Shown: in pieces, positions 47,084 to 54,763 of the stretch
Numbering within the stretch: the stretch's first letter is position 1
Layout: each line of letters starts with the position of its first letter
Origin: Clostridia bacterium
Lineage (GTDB): Bacteria > Bacillota_A > Clostridia > Oscillospirales > CAG-272
Assembly: GCA_017445115.1 (NCBI GenBank)
Contig: JAFSUU010000101.1
Coordinates: 4,315-68,314 of the forward strand
Reading direction: 5' to 3'
DNA length: 64,000 nt
Position numbers and translations under genes: made by a program
The notes under the pieces: generated by a model
Database searches by the model: none
Seen by the model: the letters and a program-made list of their open reading frames with translations, nothing else
What the model was told of the DNA's origin: nothing

Positions 47084-47818
47084 ATGAGTTCGTTCTTTTA
47101 CGACCTGCACGTCCACTCGTGTCTCTCTCCGTGCGGAGACGACGACATGACGCCGGCAAATATCGCCGGAATGGCGATGCTGAACGGACTGAATATCGTC
47201 GCGCTCACCGACCATAACACTTCGAAGAACTGTCCCGCTTTTTTCGCTCACGCGAAAAAGTACGGATTGATCCCGGTCGCCGGCATGGAGCTGACGAGCG
47301 CGGAGGATATACACGTCGTCTGCCTCTTTCCGACGCTTGACGCCGCGATGGAGTTTGACAGCTTTGTCGATTCCCGCCGTATCAAGATCGCAAACAAAAA
47401 AGAGATATTCGGAAATCAGTTCGTGATGGACGAAAACGACGAGGTCGCCCTCGAGGAGCCCGATCTTCTGATAAACGCGACGACGATCGACCTTGACACC
47501 GCGCATGAAGAGGTCACGCGCCGCGGAGGCGCCTGCTATCCGGCTCACGTCGACCGCGAGTCCGGCGGCATGATCGCGATGCTCGGCGACCTTCCGGACA
47601 GCCCGGTCTACGCCGCGTACGAGCTGAACGACAAGGCCTCGCACGACGAATACGTCGGGAGGTACCCGAAGCTGCGAGATAAGCGCTTCATCGTTTCGTC
47701 GGACGCGCACTACCTGCAAAATATCTCACAGGCGGTGAATCAGATCGAACTCGACGACGAACCGTACAGCTCGCAGAAGGTGCGGGACGAGCTTATAAAA
47801 TATCTGAGAGGGGAATAG
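47084..47818 (+). CDS. PHP domain phosphoesterase
   Basis: 244 aa. PHP (polymerase and histidinol phosphatase) metal-dependent phosphoesterase. Visible metal sites are DLHVHSCLSPCGDDD near the N-terminus, ALTDHNTSKNCPAF, MELTSAED, YPAHVDRESGG and SSDAHYL near the end. It could cleave a nucleotide, a phosphorylated small molecule or a phosphoprotein. PHP genes recur in such hydrogenase loci (recalled), but their substrate is not known. Confidence 0.88.
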   Translation: MSSFFYDLHVHSCLSPCGDDDMTPANIAGMAMLNGLNIVALTDHNTSKNCPAFFAHAKKYGLIPVAGMELTSAEDIHVVCLFPTLDAAMEFDSFVDSRRIKIANKKEIFGNQFVMDENDEVALEEPDLLINATTIDLDTAHEEVTRRGGACYPAHVDRESGGMIAMLGDLPDSPVYAAYELNDKASHDEYVGRYPKLRDKRFIVSSDAHYLQNISQAVNQIELDDEPYSSQKVRDELIKYLRGE

Positions 47819-47819
47819 T

Positions 47820-48377
47820 ATGGAAGAGTTTTCGCTTTACGTTCTCGACATCACTATGAACTCCGTCAGAGCCGGAGCCGATAAGATCGGCGTCACGCTT
47901 GAAGAGAGCGGAGATATGCTGACCTTCACGGTGACCGACAACGGCTGCGGGATGAGCCCGGAAATGGTAGAAAAGCTCTCCGATCCCTTCTTCACAACGA
48001 GAAAAACAAGAGCGGTCGGGCTCGGCGTTCCGTTTCTCAAAATGCTTTCGGAACAAACCGGCGGCACGCTCACGATCGAATCAAAAGAGGCGTCGAAGTT
48101 CCCGGACGGCCACGGCACGAAGCTTTGCGCGACGTTCGGACTTCACCACATAGATTTTATCCCCCTCGGGAATATGATCGATACCGTGATGACTCTGATA
48201 CAGGGCTATCCGGATATCAACTTCACTTACGACCACATTACTCCGCGCGGTACGGTCCACCTCTCGTGCGAGGAGCTCCGCGCCGTACTCGGCGAAGATA
48301 TATCTCTTGCAAGCTTCGAGGTCCTCGAATGGATAAGAGGGTATCTCACCGAAGGATATGAGGAAATAAAGCAATAA
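47820..48377 (+). CDS. GHKL-type ATPase, histidine-kinase-like
   Basis: 185 aa. The ATPase core is complete: N box LDITMNSVRAGADKI, G1 VTDNGCGMSPE, F box PFFTTRKTRAVGLG, G2 TEQTGGTL-like end, then a short extra region of about 60 residues. No dimerisation/His domain is seen, so a classic autokinase is unlikely. Second ATPase of the operon. It starts 1 base after the PHP gene. Confidence 0.85.
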   Translation: MEEFSLYVLDITMNSVRAGADKIGVTLEESGDMLTFTVTDNGCGMSPEMVEKLSDPFFTTRKTRAVGLGVPFLKMLSEQTGGTLTIESKEASKFPDGHGTKLCATFGLHHIDFIPLGNMIDTVMTLIQGYPDINFTYDHITPRGTVHLSCEELRAVLGEDISLASFEVLEWIRGYLTEGYEEIKQ

Positions 48378-48409
48378 TTTAAAAATATAAACGCAGAAAG
48401 GAAACTCTT

Positions 48410-48781
48410 ATGAAATCTCTTGAAGAACTCATGGCAATCAGAGAAAAGATGCAGGACAAGGTAGCCGTCCGTCACGCATCCGACGACATTCGTGTAGTCG
48501 TCGGTATGGCGACCTGCGGTATCGCAGCCGGCGCCCGCCCCGTCCTCAACGCTTTCGTCGAAGGCGTAGCAAACGAAGGACTCGCCGAAAAGGTCACAGT
48601 CACTCAGACGGGATGCATCGGCATCTGTCAGTACGAGCCCATCGTCGAGGTCTACGAAAAGGACAAGGAAAAAGTCACCTACGTCAAAATGACCGCGGAC
48701 AAGGCGAAAGAAGTCATCGAAAAGCACCTCAAAGGCGGCACGCCCGTTACCGAATATACGATCGGCAAAGTGCTTTCGTAA
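48410..48781 (+). CDS. Thioredoxin-like [2Fe-2S] ferredoxin of the hydrogenase operon
   Basis: 123 aa. GMATCGIAAGARPVL and QTGCIGICQYEP are the family's cluster region, and the C-terminus TEYTIGKVL is typical. Only three Cys are visible, fewer than the four in the NuoE-like protein, but I believe relatives beside bifurcating hydrogenases show the same pattern. It probably passes electrons or helps the complex; exact role unknown. It is 18 bases before the NuoF-like gene. Confidence 0.85.
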   Translation: MKSLEELMAIREKMQDKVAVRHASDDIRVVVGMATCGIAAGARPVLNAFVEGVANEGLAEKVTVTQTGCIGICQYEPIVEVYEKDKEKVTYVKMTADKAKEVIEKHLKGGTPVTEYTIGKVLS

Positions 48782-48799
48782 TAGAAGGAGGACAGTTTA

Positions 48800-50617
48800 A
48801 TGTATCGTATTCATGCGCTTATTTGCGGCGGTACCGGATGTACCTCCGCGGGAAGTCAGGCAGTAAGAGAAGCTCTCGAGACCGAACTCGCTGTCAAAGG
48901 ACTCCAGGATGAAGTCAAGATCGTTCAGACGGGCTGCTTCGGACTTTGCGCTCTCGGCCCCGTCATGATCGTATATCCCGAAGGCACGTTCTACAGCAAG
49001 GTAAAGCCCGAGGACGTTCCCGAGATCGTCGAGGAGCACTTCCTCAAAGGACGTCCCGTTCACAGACTTATCTACAAAGAGACAGGCGAAGAGGTCAAGC
49101 CCGAGGAAGTTCCTTCCCTCGCTGAGACCGGATTCTACAAGAAACAGAAGAGAGTCGCGCTCAGAAACTGCGGCGTCATCAACCCCGAAAACATCGACGA
49201 GTATATCGCGATGGACGGTTACTTCGCGCTCGCAAAAGTTCTGAAGGAAATGACCCCCGAAGACGTCATCAAGACGATCCTCGATTCCGGACTTCGCGGA
49301 CGCGGCGGCGGCGGATTCCCGACCGGACGCAAATGGCAGTTCGCGAGAAACAGCGTCTCCGACAAGAAGTACGTCGTATGTAACGCCGACGAGGGCGACC
49401 CCGGCGCGTTCATGGACCGTTCCGTTCTTGAAGGCGACCCGCACGCGGTCCTCGAAGCTATGGCTATCGCCGGCTACGCTATCGGCGCCGACGAGGGCTG
49501 GATCTACGTAAGAGCCGAGTATCCTATCGCGGTCAAGCGTCTCCAGATCGCCATCAAGCAGGCGAAGGAGTACGGCCTCCTCGGTAAGAACATTTTCGGC
49601 ACAGGCTTCAACTTTGACATAAACATCCGTCTCGGCGCGGGCGCTTTCGTCTGCGGCGAGGAGACGGCTCTCCTTACATCGATAGAAGGCAAGCGCGGCA
49701 ACCCGCGTCCGCGTCCTCCGTTCCCGGCTATCAAAGGCCTCTGGGGACAGCCCACTATCATCAACAACGTTGAGACGTTTGCAAACGTCGCTCAGATAAT
49801 CCTCAAGGGAGCTGACTGGTTCGCTTCCATGGGTACTGAGAAGTCGAAGGGCACGAAAGTCTTCGCGCTCGGCGGCAAGATCACCAACACCGGACTCGTT
49901 GAGATCCCGATGGGCACGACCCTTCGCGAGATCGTCGAGGAGATCGGCGGCGGCGTTCCGAACGGCAAGAAGTTCAAAGCGGCTCAGACCGGCGGTCCTT
50001 CCGGCGGATGCATCCCCGCATCTCTGATCGACACGCCCGTTGACTACGACAACCTCATCGCTATCGGCTCTATGATGGGTTCCGGCGGACTTATCATCAT
50101 GGACGAGGACACCTGTATGGTCGATATCGCGAAGTTCTTCCTCGAGTTCACGGTCGACGAGTCCTGCGGTAAGTGCACGCCCTGCCGTATCGGTACGAAG
50201 AGAATGCTCGAGATCCTGAACAGGATCACTGACGGCAACGGCACGATGAACGACCTCGACGAGCTCGAAGAACTCGCTTCCACGCTCAAGACAAACTCCC
50301 TTTGCGCGCTCGGTCAGACGGCGGCTAACCCCGTCATGTCCACGATCAAGCACTTCAGAGACGAGTATCTCGCTCACATCATCGACAAGAAATGTCCCGC
50401 TAAGGTTTGTAAGAACCTCATGCAGTACAAGATCGACAAAGAGAAGTGCATCGGCTGCGGTATGTGCGCAAAGGCATGCCCGGCTTCCGCTATCACCAAG
50501 ACGGATTACGTCGCGCCCGGCAAGAAGCTTCCGGCAATGCAGATCGATCCCGCTAAGTGCGTAAAGTGCGGCGCTTGTATGGCAACGTGCAAGTTCAAGG
50601 CAATCTATAAGGATTAA
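48800..50617 (+). CDS. NuoF-like NADH-binding subunit of the bifurcating hydrogenase (HydB)
   Basis: 605 aa. Domains in order: thioredoxin-like [2Fe-2S] (CGGTGCTSAG...TGCFGLC, residues 1-95), FMN/NADH-binding NuoF fold (GLRGRGGGGFPTGRKW; CNADEGDPGAFMDR; GAGAFVCGEETALLTSIEG), SLBB-type region, the NuoF [4Fe-4S] motif (CGKCTPCRIGTKR), and two C-terminal [4Fe-4S] ferredoxin motifs (CIGCGMCAKACP, CVKCGACMATC). It oxidises NADH and couples to ferredoxin in a flavin-linked process. Strong AAGGAGG site; directly followed by HydA. Confidence 0.95.
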   Translation: MYRIHALICGGTGCTSAGSQAVREALETELAVKGLQDEVKIVQTGCFGLCALGPVMIVYPEGTFYSKVKPEDVPEIVEEHFLKGRPVHRLIYKETGEEVKPEEVPSLAETGFYKKQKRVALRNCGVINPENIDEYIAMDGYFALAKVLKEMTPEDVIKTILDSGLRGRGGGGFPTGRKWQFARNSVSDKKYVVCNADEGDPGAFMDRSVLEGDPHAVLEAMAIAGYAIGADEGWIYVRAEYPIAVKRLQIAIKQAKEYGLLGKNIFGTGFNFDINIRLGAGAFVCGEETALLTSIEGKRGNPRPRPPFPAIKGLWGQPTIINNVETFANVAQIILKGADWFASMGTEKSKGTKVFALGGKITNTGLVEIPMGTTLREIVEEIGGGVPNGKKFKAAQTGGPSGGCIPASLIDTPVDYDNLIAIGSMMGSGGLIIMDEDTCMVDIAKFFLEFTVDESCGKCTPCRIGTKRMLEILNRITDGNGTMNDLDELEELASTLKTNSLCALGQTAANPVMSTIKHFRDEYLAHIIDKKCPAKVCKNLMQYKIDKEKCIGCGMCAKACPASAITKTDYVAPGKKLPAMQIDPAKCVKCGACMATCKFKAIYKD

Positions 50618-50631
50618 TCGGAGGGACTGAA

Positions 50632-52407
50632 ATGGCAAAAATTAATATTAAAATAGAAGGCGTCCCCTATCAGGTAGAAGAAGGACTTACGATCCTTGAA
50701 GCGGCAAAGGCTTGCGGATACGAGATCCCGTCCCTTTGTTCGTTCAACCACGGAGAGTGCTCCGTCGGCTCCTGCCGCGTCTGCCTCGTCGAGGCTACCG
50801 GCGCGAGAGGACTCGTCGCATCCTGCGTATATCCGATCGCAGAGGGCATGGAGATAAGGATCTCCACTCCCGCCGCAACGGCTGCGCGCCGCGCATCGGT
50901 CGAGCTTCTCCTCTCAAACCACAACAAGAACTGCCAGCAGTGCGAAAAGAACGGAAAGTGCGAACTGCTCCGCGTCGCCAACATCACAGGCGCGAGAGAG
51001 AACAGATTCGCAGGCTCCAAGACACCTACGACCTATGACGACCTCACGCCGTCTATCGTCCGCGACACTTCCAAGTGCATTCTCTGCGGACGCTGCGTCG
51101 CAAGATGCCAGAGCGCTCACGGCATGGGTATCCTCGGCTTTGAGAACCGCGGATTCAACACGATGGTCGGCCCCGCCGAGAACCGTTCTATGAAGGATTC
51201 TCCGTGTATCCTCTGCGGTCAGTGCGTCTCCGTATGTCCTACCGGCGCTCTCATGGAGAAGTCCGAGATAGGCAAAGTCGACGCCGCATTCAAGGCAGGC
51301 AAGCACGTAGTCGTTCAGACAGCTCCCGCAGTCCGCGCGGCGCTCGGCGAAGAGTTCGATCTCCCCGTCGGCACACCCGTCACCGGCAAGATGGTAGCCG
51401 CTCTGAAGCGTCTCGGCTTTGCAAAGGTCTATGACACCGACTTCGGCGCAGACCTCACCATCATGGAAGAGGGAACAGAGCTTCTTCACAGACTCCAGAA
51501 CGGCGGCGTCCTCCCGATGATCACATCCTGCTCGCCCGGCTGGGTCAACTACGCAGAGTACAACTACAGCGATCTGCTTCCGCATCTTTCGAGCTGCAAG
51601 TCTCCTCACCAGATGCAGGGCGCAATAATTAAGAGCTACTATGCCGAACAGAAAGGCATCGACCCGAAGGATATCTTCGTCGTCTCCATCATGCCCTGTA
51701 CCGCGAAGAAGTTCGAGAAGGAACGCGACGTTATGGAAGTCGACGGCATCCGTGACGTTGACGCGGTCCTCACAACACGCGAGCTCGCGCGCATGATCAA
51801 ACGCGCAGGTATCATATTCAACCGTCTCCCCGACGAAGAATATGACGCGGATATCATGGGCGACTACACCGGCGCGGGCGTCATCTTCGGCGTCACCGGC
51901 GGCGTTATGGAAGCAGCTCTGCGCACCGCTTACTTCGCCCTCACCGGCAAGGAGCATGAGGCCATCAAATTTGAGGAAGTCCGCGGACACGACGCGGGCA
52001 TCCGCGAAGCTTCCATCGATATTAACGGCACGGTAGTCAACGTGGCTATCGCTTCCGGAATGAAGAGCGCGAAAGTGCTTCTCGACGAGATCAGAGCGGG
52101 TACTTCCAAGTACCAGTTCATCGAGATCATGGGATGCCCCGGCGGCTGTATCAACGGCGGCGGTCAGCCCATCGTACGTCCCTGCTTCCTCCCGAACGAG
52201 GGCGACGACATCCTCGATACCTACAAAGAGAAGAGAGCAAAAGCACTCTACAGCGAAGACGAGAGACAAGTCCTCCGTCAGTCGCACAACAACCCGCAGA
52301 TCAAAGAGCTTTACGAGAAGTTCCTCGGCGAGCCGAATTCTCACAAAGCGCATGAACTGCTCCACACCACATACGCAGGCCGCGAAGGCTTCAATGAGAT
52401 CAAATAA
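50632..52407 (+). CDS. [FeFe] hydrogenase catalytic subunit HydA
   Basis: 591 aa, group A. It evolves or oxidises H2. Order: NuoG-like [2Fe-2S] (CSFNHGECSVGSCRVC), His-Cys [4Fe-4S] (HNKNCQQCEKNGKCEL), two [4Fe-4S] (CILCGRCVARC, CILCGQCVSVCP), H-cluster domain and small-subunit tail. L1 reads TSCSPGW, not the canonical TSCCPxW; L2 is MPCTAKKFE; L3 is MGCPGGCINGGGQP. The C-terminal extra [2Fe-2S] domain of some bifurcating HydA proteins is absent. Maturases HydE, HydF and HydG are not in the window. Last gene of the operon, ended by the terminator at 52421. Confidence 0.95.
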   Translation: MAKINIKIEGVPYQVEEGLTILEAAKACGYEIPSLCSFNHGECSVGSCRVCLVEATGARGLVASCVYPIAEGMEIRISTPAATAARRASVELLLSNHNKNCQQCEKNGKCELLRVANITGARENRFAGSKTPTTYDDLTPSIVRDTSKCILCGRCVARCQSAHGMGILGFENRGFNTMVGPAENRSMKDSPCILCGQCVSVCPTGALMEKSEIGKVDAAFKAGKHVVVQTAPAVRAALGEEFDLPVGTPVTGKMVAALKRLGFAKVYDTDFGADLTIMEEGTELLHRLQNGGVLPMITSCSPGWVNYAEYNYSDLLPHLSSCKSPHQMQGAIIKSYYAEQKGIDPKDIFVVSIMPCTAKKFEKERDVMEVDGIRDVDAVLTTRELARMIKRAGIIFNRLPDEEYDADIMGDYTGAGVIFGVTGGVMEAALRTAYFALTGKEHEAIKFEEVRGHDAGIREASIDINGTVVNVAIASGMKSAKVLLDEIRAGTSKYQFIEIMGCPGGCINGGGQPIVRPCFLPNEGDDILDTYKEKRAKALYSEDERQVLRQSHNNPQIKELYEKFLGEPNSHKAHELLHTTYAGREGFNEIK

Positions 52408-52420
52408 GAGTTATAATATA

Positions 52421-52456
52421 AAAAAGGTGTACGCCGCGAGGCGTACGCCTTTTTTG
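52421..52456 (+). terminator. Terminator of the hydrogenase operon
   Basis: Long stem AAAAGGTGTACGCC/GGCGTACGCCTTTT with a GCGA loop and T run; it starts 14 bases after the HydA stop. Confidence 0.88.
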
Positions 52457-52590
52457 CGATATATTTCAAAGCGGTGCTTTGAAATGCGATATGCTTAATG
52501 CATCCTCGCCGAAGGCGAGATATGCATAAAGCCCGATATGTGCCGTTTAGCGGCACGCGATATGCAAGGCTGACGCCTTGCGAGAGAGAT
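52457..52590. repeat. Hairpin array 3a: GCGATAT-linked hairpins
   Basis: Stem-loops TTTCAAAGC/GCTTTGAAA, CTCGCC/GGCGAG, TGCCG/CGGCA and CAAGGC/GCCTTG, separated by a GCGATAT(G) or GATATG linker, directly after the HydA terminator. Same construction as arrays 1 and 2 with a third linker sequence. Confidence 0.75.
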
Positions 52591-52597
52591 TACTCTG

Positions 52598-52850
52598 AGC
52601 TAAGGAGATCCCTCACTGCGTTCAGGATGACAGTGTGGGAGAGTATTCTAACAGAGTATAAGTATGTAAAAACCTATCGGTGAACAAACAAAAATGTCAT
52701 CCTGACACGAATCGGGGGACGCGAGCGTCACACGAGGGGAAGGATCCACCGACTGACGACACGAGAGTACATACACAAGAACCGTTCATGCGAAGATCCT
52801 TCTCCTCGTGATCCACTTACAGTGTCTCCCGTTACGGATCAGGATGACAT
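52598..52850. repeat. Inverted-repeat element with TGTCATCCTGA ends
   Basis: TGTCATCCTGA at 52695-52705 is repeated inverted as TCAGGATGACA at 52839-52849. Inside them GGAAGGATCCAC (about 52737-52749) mirrors AGATCCTTC (about 52794-52802) and GTGATCCAC. A further partial unit (GAGATCCCTCACTGCGTTCAGGATGACA) lies at about 52602-52629. The core is 155 bases and non-coding. It looks like a small mobile repeat (MITE-like) inserted between hairpin arrays 3a and 3b; similar TGTCATCCTGA repeats are common in many bacterial genomes (recalled). Confidence 0.65.
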
Positions 52851-52905
52851 TAATGGGCTTATTTTACTGACATTTAGTTTATTCAGCAATTATTTATCGT
52901 TCGGA

Positions 52906-53020
52906 AAATGATATATTCCAAAGCTGACGCTTTGAAATATGATATACCGACAGCGATGCTGCCGGTATGATATCTGCCCTGCGGGCAGATGATATCCGAC
53001 GCGTTGCGCCGGATGAGGAA
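52906..53020. repeat. Hairpin array 3b: ATGATAT-linked hairpins
   Basis: Four stem-loops, CAAAGC/GCTTTG, CAGC/GCTG within CCG-CGG, CTGCCC/GGGCAG and CGACGC/GCGCCG-like, separated by a constant ATGATAT. This linker is the core of the GATGATATAC linker of array 1. It is followed by the reverse-oriented dispersed hairpin element at 53047. Confidence 0.78.
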
Positions 53021-53046
53021 TATAGTCAACAAAAAAGAATATCATT

Positions 53047-53103
53047 TCCTTAAAGTTTTTAAAAGGGGTGCGGGGGATGCTTTTTTAAAAAAGCATCCCC
53101 CGC
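53047..53103 (-). repeat. Dispersed hairpin element, copy 3 (terminator of the GH172 gene)
   Basis: Minus strand: GCGGGGGATGC stem with GCATCCCCCGC around a TTTTTTAAAAAA core, then ACCCCTTTTAAAAACTTTAAGG. Same order of parts as copies at 16030 and 63835. It starts about 20 bases after the GH172 stop, in the sense of that gene. Confidence 0.75.
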
Positions 53104-53125
53104 ATATTCATCCTATTCTTCTTAT

Positions 53126-54175
53126 TCAGCAAATTTCCAGCCCGTCGGCGTCGGGAAGAGGCTTTGACGGAGCGGACGGAGCATCGAGGTAGAAGTAGGC
53201 GCACGATGAGATATCCGCCTGGAGCGGCAGATAGCGGTCGTTGCTCCTCCAGCCGAGCGCCTGTATCGTCACGCGAAGATCTTTGTCAAAGTGTACCGGA
53301 TCCACCACGTGCCAGCGGTACATCGAAAAGCGGTTCGCCGCTTTGTAAACACCGTCAGTCTTCCAGTGATAGAAGCCCGTGTAGGGAGTCGAGAAATTGA
53401 CGTACTTTCCGTCGACGTCAAAGTTGTACGAGCCGCAGAAATAGTCCTCCGTGCCGGTGCCGCAGATCGTCGGGAACTCACGGTCGCCGTCAATAAAGAA
53501 CTTGATCTCGCCCTCGCCCCACCAGCCGTTGTTCGGAATTCCGTAGAGCATCGATACGCCGACGTACACACCCTTGCCGCAAACCGTGTCAAGGATCGTG
53601 TAGACCTCCTTGTACGGAAGCGGATTTTCGCGGCGGAACTGCGCGTGGAAATAGAGCGCGTCGTCGGGTATCTCCCGCTCCTCGTAGTCTATCTGATACG
53701 CAAGCCCCTTGTCCTTGTCGTTCAGATTTTCCATCGTGACGCGGCACGACTTCTTGAACGGCATCTCAAAATAGCAGTTGTACGCGTTGTTCGGATTGCG
53801 GCAGACGAGAAGGGAATTTATCTGATAGTACTCAACGTTCGGCGACGCGAAGAAATCTCCCACCGGACATTCCACCGCCGCTTTTTTAGCGCCGTCATAG
53901 TATATGCGCAGAATGAAATTGCGGACGTCGTGAACGTCGAGCGGAACTATCCACATGTGTTTGATGACGCCGGGGCATTTGATGTCCGCGATCACCTTTT
54001 CCGTCTTCGCCGGAATGTCCGCGAACGGGCTGACCTTCCAGCCCACGCCGAGCTCTCGGGACGCCCAGGAGCCGCTGCCCTCGGTAGCCCTTCCCGCTTC
54101 TCCGTGACCTCCGGTCGGGTTCTCGGCGCAGATAGAGCGCGTCTTTGCGTCCTGCCTTCTCCATAAAGTTTCCAT
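53126..54175 (-). CDS. DUF2961/GH172 family glycoside hydrolase
   Basis: 349 aa, cytoplasmic. GH172 (formerly DUF2961) contains difructose-dianhydride synthases and arabinofuranosidases with a twin jelly-roll fold. Matching segments are PVGDFFASPNVEYY, PFKKSCRVTMENLN, SMLYGIPNNGWWGEGEIKFF and GTGTEDYFCGSYNF; the Glu in WWGEGE and in GTGTEDY fit the described catalytic pair. The ATG at 54175 has AAAGGAG 6 bases away; a longer frame to 54289 overlaps the NUDIX gene. Last gene of the valS-MFS-NUDIX operon. Confidence 0.88.
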   Translation of the reverse strand: METLWRRQDAKTRSICAENPTGGHGEAGRATEGSGSWASRELGVGWKVSPFADIPAKTEKVIADIKCPGVIKHMWIVPLDVHDVRNFILRIYYDGAKKAAVECPVGDFFASPNVEYYQINSLLVCRNPNNAYNCYFEMPFKKSCRVTMENLNDKDKGLAYQIDYEEREIPDDALYFHAQFRRENPLPYKEVYTILDTVCGKGVYVGVSMLYGIPNNGWWGEGEIKFFIDGDREFPTICGTGTEDYFCGSYNFDVDGKYVNFSTPYTGFYHWKTDGVYKAANRFSMYRWHVVDPVHFDKDLRVTIQALGWRSNDRYLPLQADISSCAYFYLDAPSAPSKPLPDADGLEIC

Positions 54176-54192
54176 ACAAATCTCCTTTCCGG

Positions 54193-54753
54193 TCAGCTGT
54201 AGAATTTCAGCTTTTCGTTCAGCTTCGTGTAAACGGGGATCATCTTCGCTTCTTTGGTCTGCGCGACGGACTCCTCGATAGGTATCCACTTCACGCCTGT
54301 GTTTTCAAGCTCGTTCGCGCGGAACTCTTCGTCCTCGCTCACCTCAAAAAGATAGCAGACGTCGAGGTGAAGATGACTCGAAACGAAAACTCCGCGGCGG
54401 TAGTGGAAGTCGACCGGAACCGTCTCAACGGCGTAAATGCCGTCGGACAGAAGCTTTATATTTTTGACTCCGGTCTCCTCTTCGACTTCGCGACGCGCGA
54501 CCGCGAGAAGATCGCGCTCGCCGTCGGCGTGACCGCCGGTCCACGCCCACTCGTCAAAGATCTTGTGGTAAGCCATTAAGATCTTGTTCCGCGCGGGATT
54601 CACTATCCACGCGGACGCCGTGAAGTGCGCGAGCGCGTTATCCCTTGTGAAAATATCTGGGTAGCGCGCTATCGCGTCGAGCATGATCTCTCTGTCCGAT
54701 CTCTCCTGGTCGTTTATCGGCTTGAATTCTTCAAGCGCTTTTACGATGTCCAT
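54193..54753 (-). CDS. NUDIX hydrolase
   Basis: 186 aa. NUDIX enzymes hydrolyse nucleoside-diphosphate-linked compounds. The NUDIX box is intact (GGHADGE, seven residues, then REVEEETG), with the Glu residues that bind Mg. An N-terminal helical extension of about 45 residues precedes the fold. The substrate is unknown. It lies 10 bases after the MFS gene and 17 bases before the GH172 gene on the same strand. Confidence 0.9.
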   Translation of the reverse strand: MDIVKALEEFKPINDQERSDREIMLDAIARYPDIFTRDNALAHFTASAWIVNPARNKILMAYHKIFDEWAWTGGHADGERDLLAVARREVEEETGVKNIKLLSDGIYAVETVPVDFHYRRGVFVSSHLHLDVCYLFEVSEDEEFRANELENTGVKWIPIEESVAQTKEAKMIPVYTKLNEKLKFYS

Positions 54754-54763
54754 AATAATTTCC

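Noticed and set aside
48797..50638. 613-codon open frame antisense to the NuoF-like gene
   Set aside because: It spans the whole sense gene with a mirror composition and no motif; the sense frame has all NuoF cofactor motifs.
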